From DASUPK01 sp963747425 (lineage in GTDB: Bacteria > Actinomycetota > Thermoleophilia > Solirubrobacterales > 70-9): 64,000 bases of DNA. This document shows positions 58,061 through 64,000 of this stretch, piece by piece (the stretch's first letter is position 1; every line of letters starts with the position of its first letter). Location: positions 62,001 to 126,000 of the forward strand of contig CAVVFJ010000016.1 of assembly GCA_963747425.1 (NCBI GenBank), given 5' to 3'. The translations under genes were made by a program, and so were the position numbers. The notes beneath the pieces were generated by a model. That model worked only from the letters and a program-made list of their open reading frames with translations, ran no database searches and was not told the origin of the DNA.

Positions 58061-58798
58061 ATGAAGGTCGCCATCCTCACAGACATCCACAGCAATCTGC
58101 CGGCGCTCGAGGCGACGCTCTCGGCGATCGACGAGGCGGGCCTGGAGCGCCGCTGGTGCCTGGGCGACGTGGTGGGCTACGGCGCCCAGCCGGACGAGTG
58201 CACCAAGCTCGTCTCGGAGCGGTGCGAGCTCAGCCTGGTCGGCAACCACGACCTGGCGGTGACGGGCGAGATCAGCACCGAGGTGTTCTCGGCATCCGCC
58301 GCCGCGGCCGTCGAGTGGACCCGGGCCAACTCCGACTCATCGACGATCGATTTCCTGAAGGCTCAGAAACCCGAGAACACCGAACATGAGGTGGGCCTCT
58401 ACCACGCGTCGCCGCGCGACCCGGTCTGGGAGTACGTGCTTGCCGTCGATCAGGCCCGCGAGTGCATCGAGGAGCAGGCCGCGCGGGTGAGCTTCATCGG
58501 GCACTCGCACGTCGCCCTCTGGTTCTCGGACTCGGACGGCCCGCCCGGCTCCGACGGCGGTGGCCAGGCCGAGGATGGCAGGGAGATGGACCTCTCCGAG
58601 CACCGCTGGCTGCTCAATCCGGGGAGCGTCGGGCAGCCGCGCGACGGGGATCCGCGCGCGGCCTGGCTCGAGCTCGACACCGAGGGCTGGAAGGCGACCT
58701 ACCACCGCGTCGCCTATGACATCGACCAGGCGGCGGAGGCGATCAGGGAGGCGGGGCTGCCCGAATTGCTCGCCGACCGCCTCTACGTGGGCCAATGA
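58061..58798 (+). CDS. Calcineurin-like metallophosphoesterase (YfcE-type)
   Basis: A 245-residue cytosolic phosphoesterase: MKVAILTDIHSNLPALEATL, WCLGDVVGYGAQPDEC, SLVGNHDLAVTG, FIGHSHVALWF and LNPGSVGQPRDGDPRA, which are the five metal-binding blocks in order. Substrate not identified. The stop overlaps an ATG (ATGA) in frame with the lipoprotein gene, so the three plus-strand genes may be one operon. Confidence 0.9.
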   Translation: MKVAILTDIHSNLPALEATLSAIDEAGLERRWCLGDVVGYGAQPDECTKLVSERCELSLVGNHDLAVTGEISTEVFSASAAAAVEWTRANSDSSTIDFLKAQKPENTEHEVGLYHASPRDPVWEYVLAVDQARECIEEQAARVSFIGHSHVALWFSDSDGPPGSDGGGQAEDGREMDLSEHRWLLNPGSVGQPRDGDPRAAWLELDTEGWKATYHRVAYDIDQAAEAIREAGLPELLADRLYVGQ

Positions 58799-58854
58799 TC
58801 CCGCCGGACCCCGCGAAGGTTGGCGTTTCAGACGCCCCGGCTAGTATCGCCGCG

Positions 58855-59361
58855 ATGCCGAAGATGCTCCGGCCAGCACTGCTTGCCCTCTTCCTGGCGG
58901 CCGCCGCCGCGGGGATCCTGGGCTGCGGCGGGTCGAGCGGCCCCGACCCCTCCCTGTCCGCCGAGCAGGCCGCGGTGCTCAGCTCGAAGATCGACGAGAT
59001 CCAGGCGAACGTCCAGGTCGGCAGCTGCGTCGTCGCCCAGGACAAGACGGACGACCTGATCGCCGACGTCCAGAACCTTCCCTCGAGCGTCAACGACCAG
59101 GTCAAGACGGCACTCGAGAACGGCGCCAACCAGCTGAAGATCCTGCTCGGCGATCCCAGCCAGTGCCAGGGCCGGACCACCACCTCCGAGACGACAACCA
59201 GCACGCCGTCGACCACCGAGTCGACCACGAGCACCACGAAGACCCACCCCACCACCACGACGACCCCGACGCAGACGCAGGCGACGACGACCACTCAGAC
59301 CCAGACTTCGCCCACCACCACCCCGGGCGGCTCGGGCGGGATCGGGCCGGGAGGACTATGA
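58855..59361 (+). CDS. Thr/Ser-rich lipoprotein coupled to the kinase
   Basis: A 168-residue lipoprotein: signal ALLALFLAAAAAGILGC with the lipobox cysteine, a helical domain with VLSSKIDEIQANVQVGSC and LPSSVNDQVKTALENGA, then a Thr-rich tail (TTSETTTSTPSTTESTTSTT). ATG 58855 gives a normal signal peptide; ATG 58795 would couple it to the phosphoesterase stop. It ends ATGA into the kinase gene, so the two are coupled. Function unknown; a ligand- or wall-sensing partner is inferred. Confidence 0.7.
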   Translation: MPKMLRPALLALFLAAAAAGILGCGGSSGPDPSLSAEQAAVLSSKIDEIQANVQVGSCVVAQDKTDDLIADVQNLPSSVNDQVKTALENGANQLKILLGDPSQCQGRTTTSETTTSTPSTTESTTSTTKTHPTTTTTPTQTQATTTTQTQTSPTTTPGGSGGIGPGGL

Positions 59362-60551
59362 GCCCGCGCGGCCCCAAGGGCGAGCTGATCTCCGACCGCT
59401 ACCGGATCGAGGACCGCCTCGGATCGGGCGGGATGTCGAGCGTCTTCCGCGCCACCGACACGATCCTGGAGAGGACTGTCGCCGTGAAGATCCTCGCGGA
59501 GCATCTCTCCGACGACGACCGTTTCGTCGCCCGCTTCCGCCGCGAGGCGCTGGCGGTCGCGAAGCTCGTTCACCCCAACATCGTCCAGGTCTACGACACC
59601 GGCAACGACGGCGGGCAGTACTACATCGTCATGGAGTATGTGCGCGGCCGCTCCGGCGCCCAGCTGCTGCAGGCCGAGGGCAAGCTCGATCCGGAAATCG
59701 CGGTGGAGATCGGCGTGCAGGCGTGCGCCGGCCTTGACTACGCACACCGCCACGGGATCATCCATCGCGACGTCAAGCCGGGCAACCTGATGATCATCGG
59801 CGGGCCCGCCGGTGGCGGCGATATGACCGTGAAGCTGGCGGACTTCGGCATCGCGCGCGCCAGCGAGCAGACACGCATCACCCAGGTGGGGTCCGTCGTC
59901 GGGACGGCCGCCTACCTGGCGCCCGAGCAGGCCCGCGGCGAGGAAGCCAACCCAGCCTCCGACGTTTACTCGCTCGGGGTCGTGCTCTACCAGTTCCTCG
60001 CCGGGCGGCTGCCCTATGAGGGCGCGTCCCTGGCGGAGCTGGCGGTCCGCCAGCAGTCGGAGCAGCCGCTCCACCCAAGCTCGTACAGCGAGGACGTCCC
60101 CCAGGCGGTCGGGGACGCCGTCCTGGTCGCTCTCGACTCCGACCCGGCCCACCGGTTTGCCGCTGCCGGCGAGCTGGCTGACGCGCTGCGGCGTGGCCTG
60201 ACGGGCGTCTCTCCCGCCGGCACGGCCCAGACCCGGGTCCTCGGCGGGGACACCCCGACCGCCGACACGCGCCACATGCCCCGGACACGCACACAGAGGC
60301 GGGCGCAGCGCCGTCCGGTGCAGCCGCGCCAGCGCCAGGCCCCTCCCCCGCGACGCCGGCGGGCCCCGACGGTCGCTCGCAACCTGCTCGCACTGATCGC
60401 GATCCTCCTGCTCGCCGCGGTCGTGGCGGCCATCGTCGTCCTCGCCACCAGCGGCAACGGGGGCAAGATCAACCTGGATCAGGTCGTCAAGCAGAACGTG
60501 AACGACCAGATCGACGCCCTCAAGCAGGCCGTCGACGACAACACGAAGTAG
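59358..60551 (+). CDS. Ser/Thr protein kinase (PknB-like, no PASTA)
   Basis: A 397-residue membrane kinase. P-loop LGSGGMSSVF, VAVKIL (ATP lysine), catalytic HRDVKPGNLM, DFGIAR, and AYLAPEQARG place the domain at residues 15-275. A Pro/Arg-rich linker (TRTQRRAQRRPVQ) follows, then one TM helix (LLALIAILLLAAVVAAIVV) and a short exterior NLDQVVKQNVNDQIDALKQA. No PASTA repeats. Its start overlaps the lipoprotein stop. Confidence 0.93.
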   Translation: MSPRGPKGELISDRYRIEDRLGSGGMSSVFRATDTILERTVAVKILAEHLSDDDRFVARFRREALAVAKLVHPNIVQVYDTGNDGGQYYIVMEYVRGRSGAQLLQAEGKLDPEIAVEIGVQACAGLDYAHRHGIIHRDVKPGNLMIIGGPAGGGDMTVKLADFGIARASEQTRITQVGSVVGTAAYLAPEQARGEEANPASDVYSLGVVLYQFLAGRLPYEGASLAELAVRQQSEQPLHPSSYSEDVPQAVGDAVLVALDSDPAHRFAAAGELADALRRGLTGVSPAGTAQTRVLGGDTPTADTRHMPRTRTQRRAQRRPVQPRQRQAPPPRRRRAPTVARNLLALIAILLLAAVVAAIVVLATSGNGGKINLDQVVKQNVNDQIDALKQAVDDNTK

Positions 60552-60557
60552 CGCCGC

Positions 60558-60692
60558 TCAGGTCCGCGGGCCACGCGGCAGAATCAGCGAGAGCAGCGAG
60601 CGCCGCCCGCACTTCGGGCACCGCGAGATCGAGTGCTCGAGCGTCGTGCCGCAGTGGCGGCAGGCGGGCCTCTGCTTGACGACGCCCTTCAC
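60558..60692 (-). CDS. 44-residue zinc-ribbon protein
   Basis: GTG start, VKGVVKQRPACRHCGTTLEH then SRCPKCGRRSLLSLI, i.e. two CxxC pairs (CRHC and CPKC) 12 residues apart, forming a small zinc ribbon with a basic N- and C-terminus. Convergent with the kinase gene, 6 bases apart. Possibly an RNA- or ribosome-binding peptide; function not known. Confidence 0.55.
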   Translation of the reverse strand: MKGVVKQRPACRHCGTTLEHSISRCPKCGRRSLLSLILPRGPRT

Positions 60693-60714
60693 GCGGGCGA
60701 GTCTAGGCGAGTCG

Positions 60715-61779
60715 CTACGGCGTCCCGCCCGCTGCGCGCGCGAAGGCGTACCAGGCCGGCTTCGGCGTGCCGTCGAGGGCGAAGAGGCCGGCGCGGTCCG
60801 TCCAGAAGTCGGGGCCGGGCGAGTCGTGATCGGTGTAGCTGAACCAGAGCGCCCGGGCAATTCCGAGCGATCCGGCGTTGCGCCGGAAGAGGGCATAGGT
60901 CCGGGTCAGCTTGCTCGCCTGCTGCGGGAGGCTTGCCCTGACGGGCGAGCGCTTCAGCTTGTGGCCGCCCGTCACCCAGCCGAACTCGGACACCCAGATC
61001 GGGGTCGCGCCGTCGCCGTGCCGTCGCATGATTCGTCGCGCGACCCGCACCCAGCGCAGGACTCCCTTGGGAGTGGTCGAGTACGGGTGGATGCCGACGG
61101 CATCGAACGAGCGCTTCACGCCGTGGACCCGGTAGAGGGCGTTCAGGTAAGTGGTCATCTCGACCGTGTGGCGGATCGTGCGGAAGGGGAATACCCCGCC
61201 CGTCAGCACCTGCGCCGATGGGTCGCCGGCCCGTAGTCCGGCGGCCGAGATCTTGAGCAGACGTGCGAAGCCGCGGGGCCTCGGCTTGCCGCCCCAGAAG
61301 CCGCCCAGGTTGGGCTCGTTCCAGATCTCCCAGGTGGTGATCGGTCGCCGGGGCAGCTCAGGGTGCAGGGCCCAGAAGGTCCCGTCGGCGCCGTAGCGAC
61401 GGGCGAAGTCGGTCAGCAGGCTGCGCCAGGCAGCGCGCTGGCGCGCCGTGTAGATCGGCGGCCTGGTCGAGATCCGCGAGATCCAGGCCGGAACGCCGGA
61501 GAGATCCGGCAGCAGGGTGAGCCCGGCCCGAGCCGCCTCGGCCACGAGCTGATCGGTGGTCGCGTAGAGGCGGTCGCCGGGATGGGGCTCGGTGTTGCCC
61601 CAGAAGAACTGGATCCGGAACGTCCCGGCTCCGCCCTGGGCCGCGCGATCCATCTCGGCCTGGGTCGGATAGTTGACGCCGACGACGCCGAAGAAGGGGT
61701 TGGACGTCGCGGAAGCCGGCGCGGCGAGGGCCGCGATCGCCAGCGCAAGGCAAATGCCTTTGACCGCTCCCCACGGCAT
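60715..61779 (-). CDS. Secreted glycoside hydrolase (GH-A clan)
   Basis: A 354-residue exported TIM-barrel hydrolase: signal GICLALAIAALAAPASA, the acid/base Glu in TTWEIWNEPNLGGFW and the nucleophile Glu in PIWVSEFGWVTGG. It shares overall layout with the hydrolase at 30886-32013 (WNEPN plus a ...EFG... nucleophile strand), so the two are likely paralogues from one family. ATG 61779 is used; a TTG at 61809 would extend it. Substrate may be a surface glycan. Confidence 0.85.
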   Translation of the reverse strand: MPWGAVKGICLALAIAALAAPASATSNPFFGVVGVNYPTQAEMDRAAQGGAGTFRIQFFWGNTEPHPGDRLYATTDQLVAEAARAGLTLLPDLSGVPAWISRISTRPPIYTARQRAAWRSLLTDFARRYGADGTFWALHPELPRRPITTWEIWNEPNLGGFWGGKPRPRGFARLLKISAAGLRAGDPSAQVLTGGVFPFRTIRHTVEMTTYLNALYRVHGVKRSFDAVGIHPYSTTPKGVLRWVRVARRIMRRHGDGATPIWVSEFGWVTGGHKLKRSPVRASLPQQASKLTRTYALFRRNAGSLGIARALWFSYTDHDSPGPDFWTDRAGLFALDGTPKPAWYAFARAAGGTP

Positions 61780-61818
61780 CGAGCCAAGGTAACCCGGCCC
61801 ACTTTTCAATGTCGCAGT

Positions 61819-63018
61819 TCAGGCGGCCCAGGGGACCGCGCCGCCGAGCACCGCCGTCGAGTAGTCGGCGAAGCGGCCTCCCTGGATCGCCTGCCGTGCG
61901 CCGGCGACCAGGCGCTCCATGTAGCTCAGGTTGTGGAGGGTGAGGAGCCGGGTCCCGGTCAGGTCCTTGTTGCGCGCCAGGTAGTGGAGATACGCGCGCG
62001 TGTGGCGCGAGCAGGCCTCGCAGCCGCAGCCCTCGACGACCGGCGCGTCGTCCTCGGCGTAGGACGCCTTGGTCAGATCGACGCGGAAGCGGCCCCCCGG
62101 CTCCGGGGCGAGGGCCGTCCCGTGCCTGGCCAGGCGGGTCGGGATCGCGCAATCGAACAGGTCGATGCCCATCCCGATGCCGGCCAGCAGATCGTCGACC
62201 TCGCCGATGCCCAGCAGGTGGCGAGGGGACTCCTCGGGCAGCAGCGGCACGGTGAATCCGAGCACGCCGTGCATCTCCTCCTTCTCGCGGCCGAGCGTAC
62301 CGCCGATCGCGATCCCGTCGATCGCGGCGGCGGCGGTTCGCTCCGCCGAGTCCCGGCGCAGGTCCTCGTGGACGCCGCCCTGGACGATGCCGAAGACCGC
62401 CTGGTCGGCCGGCCCCTCGCGGTCGTGCCACTCGAGGCACCGGCCGAGCCACCGATCGGTGCGCTCGGTCGATCGCGCCGTGTAGTCGCGGTCGGCGTGG
62501 GCAGGCGTGCACTCGTCGAAGGTGAGGGCGATGTCGGAGCCGAGCGCCCGCTGGATCCGCATCGACTCCTCGGGGCCGAGGAAGCGGTTCGAGCCGTCGA
62601 GCAGCGACTGGAACGCCACCCCCTCCTCCGAGATCTCGACCTTCGCGCCACCCGCCACGTTTCCGCGTCGGCCCTTGATCTCGTCGGCGACGCCGCCGTG
62701 CGCCAGCGAGAAGACCTGGAAGCCGCCCGAGTCGGTGATGATCGGCCGCTCCCAGCCCATGAACCGGTGCAGCCCGCCGCGAGCCGCGATCAGCTCCTCG
62801 CCCGGCGAGAGGTGCAGGTGGAAGGTGTTCCCAAGCACCATCTCGTAGCCGAGCTCCGCGACCTCGCTGGACGACAACCCGCGCACGCTCCCCTTGGTCG
62901 CCAAGGGGATGAAGGCGGGCGTCGCAACGGGGCCGTGCGCCAGGTGAATCAAGCCCGCACGGGCATCCCCGTCGCGAGCCTTGATCTCGAACCGGAGCCT
63001 GGCCGGGTCCTGCCTCAC
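61819..63018 (-). CDS. tgt: Queuine tRNA-ribosyltransferase
   Basis: A 399-residue TIM-barrel tRNA-guanine transglycosylase: substrate-binding DSGGFQVFSLAHGG, catalytic Asp in HRFMGWERPIITDSGG, GGTLGREKEEMHGVLG, and the zinc site CGCEACSRHTRAYLHYL. It replaces G34 of GUN-anticodon tRNAs with preQ1 or queuine. GTG start. Followed by gpmI on the same strand 18 bases upstream in transcription order. Confidence 0.96.
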   Translation of the reverse strand: MRQDPARLRFEIKARDGDARAGLIHLAHGPVATPAFIPLATKGSVRGLSSSEVAELGYEMVLGNTFHLHLSPGEELIAARGGLHRFMGWERPIITDSGGFQVFSLAHGGVADEIKGRRGNVAGGAKVEISEEGVAFQSLLDGSNRFLGPEESMRIQRALGSDIALTFDECTPAHADRDYTARSTERTDRWLGRCLEWHDREGPADQAVFGIVQGGVHEDLRRDSAERTAAAAIDGIAIGGTLGREKEEMHGVLGFTVPLLPEESPRHLLGIGEVDDLLAGIGMGIDLFDCAIPTRLARHGTALAPEPGGRFRVDLTKASYAEDDAPVVEGCGCEACSRHTRAYLHYLARNKDLTGTRLLTLHNLSYMERLVAGARQAIQGGRFADYSTAVLGGAVPWAA

Positions 63019-63036
63019 CGGCCAAGCCTATGACCG

Positions 63037-64000
63037 CTAGGGAACGCGCAGGCTCCGCCCCGTCATCGCCTCCGGCTGCGGGATGCCGAGCAGGTCAAGG
63101 GCCGTCGGCGCAACGTCGGCCAGGATCCCGCCGTCGCGCAGCTCGATGCCGTCGACCGTGACGATGGCCGGCACCGGGTTCGTCGAGTGGGCGGTGTTGG
63201 GCGAGCCGTCGGGCTCCAGCATCTGCTCGCAGTTGCCGTGGTCGGCGGTGATGATCAGCGCGCCGCCCTTGGCGTGGACCGCGGAGACGACCTCGCCGAG
63301 ACGGCCATCGACCTCCTCGACGGCTGCGACGGCCGCGGGGATGACGCCGGTGTGGCCGACCATGTCCGGGTTGGCGAAGTTGATGATCCCGAAGCGGTAG
63401 CCATCGGCGCTCCAGTGCTCGGTGAACAGGTGGGCGGCCGCGGCGGCGCTCATCTCCGGCTTGTGGTCGTAGGTCGGGACGTCCCGCGCCGATTCCGCGA
63501 GGAAGTGCTCCTCACCGGGCCACTCCTCCTCTCGCCCGCCGTTGAAGAAGTAGGTGACGTGCGCGTACTTCTCGGTCTCTGCCACGTGAAGCTGGCGGTC
63601 GCCCTGGTCGGCGATCACCTGAGCGAGGGTGGCCTCGGGCTCGCGCGGCGGGAAGGCGACCGGGTAGGGCCAGCCGTGGTGGTACTCGGTCATCGTCGTC
63701 AACTCGAAGGCACCGGCCCCGCCGCGGTCGAACTCGTCGAAGTCCGGCTCGCCGAGGGCCCGGGTCATCTGCCTGGCGCGGTCGGGGCGGAAGTTGACGA
63801 ACACGAACGGCTCGTCGTGCTCGGCGCCCTCGTAGTCGCCGACCACCGTCGGCTCGATGAACTCGTCCGTGACGTCCCGCTCATAGGAGTCCCGGATCGC
63901 CTGCACGGCCGAGTCGGCGCGCGGCGCCTCGGCGTGAACGATCGCGTCGTAGGCCTTCTTCGTCCGGTCCCAGCGCCTGTCCCGGTCCATGCCCCAGTAC
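63037..64000 (-). CDS. gpmI: 2,3-bisphosphoglycerate-independent phosphoglycerate mutase (3' part)
   Basis: The C-terminal about 320 residues of the alkaline-phosphatase-fold enzyme that interconverts 2- and 3-phosphoglycerate. The segment begins YWGMDRDRRW (active-site RDRRW block), continues FVNFRPDRARQM, INFANPDMVGHTG and ends with the second metal block IITADHGNCEQML and HSTNPVPAIV. The gene runs off the window at 64000, so the N-terminus (first phosphatase half) is missing. Confidence 0.95.
   Translation of the reverse strand, partial: YWGMDRDRRWDRTKKAYDAIVHAEAPRADSAVQAIRDSYERDVTDEFIEPTVVGDYEGAEHDEPFVFVNFRPDRARQMTRALGEPDFDEFDRGGAGAFELTTMTEYHHGWPYPVAFPPREPEATLAQVIADQGDRQLHVAETEKYAHVTYFFNGGREEEWPGEEHFLAESARDVPTYDHKPEMSAAAAAHLFTEHWSADGYRFGIINFANPDMVGHTGVIPAAVAAVEEVDGRLGEVVSAVHAKGGALIITADHGNCEQMLEPDGSPNTAHSTNPVPAIVTVDGIELRDGGILADVAPTALDLLGIPQPEAMTGRSLRVP

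Overview
The window is a high-GC actinobacterial chromosome segment. The combination of GTP-dependent PEPCK, an F420-type LLM oxidoreductase, a LexA box of the CGAAC-N4-GTTCG type, a c-di-AMP (ydaO) riboswitch before an RlpA-like protein, and a System I (ccm) cytochrome c maturation set in a Gram-positive-like gene background fits class Thermoleophilia (Solirubrobacterales or Gaiellales-like). This placement is inferred from gene content. Starts are often GTG or TTG, and many neighbours overlap by 1-4 bases.

Region 1 (1-21.4 kb) is mostly metabolism: the end of a malyl-CoA lyase-like gene, a TrpB2-like gene full of frame changes, pckG, universal stress proteins, an ArsR-type repressor divergent from a DHA2 drug exporter with two palindromic operators and two tiny coupled leader ORFs, a SucCD-like CoA ligase with a four-cysteine ferredoxin, an acyl-CoA synthetase/MFS/class III aminotransferase operon, a YyaL-type protein, an alpha/beta hydrolase, glnA, a cysteine-free CMD-fold protein, and rlpA under a c-di-AMP riboswitch. 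Apparent one-base frameshifts are common here and absent from the rest, so they are probably local sequence errors.

Region 2 (21.4-32.1 kb) holds rnpB, a zinc-ribbon gene behind lexA, tRNA-Leu with a displaced copy of its 3' end, and a long minus-strand run: secreted glycoside hydrolase, diguanylate cyclase, ccmE-ccmF-short ccmI-secG, a short solute-binding lipoprotein, an LLM oxidoreductase and an ABM monooxygenase.

Region 3 (32.2-54.7 kb) is a surface polysaccharide island. It has sugar-nucleotide enzymes, hexapeptide acyltransferases, four or five glycosyltransferases, a flippase, a sulfotransferase, an LpxL-like acyltransferase, two O-antigen-ligase-like polymerases or ligases, a fused Wzz/BY-kinase and an initiating phosphoglycosyltransferase. 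It is interrupted by an esterase, tRNA-Gly and the second half of the cytochrome c machinery (TlpA/CcmG plus CcmH). Together these could assemble, export and length-control a decorated (possibly sulfated) exopolysaccharide.

Region 4 (54.6-64 kb) is housekeeping: argS, rlmH, an M48 protease, a phosphoesterase, a lipoprotein coupled to a Ser/Thr kinase, a zinc ribbon, a second secreted glycoside hydrolase, tgt and the 3' part of gpmI. No CRISPR array, transposase, integrase or rRNA was seen.
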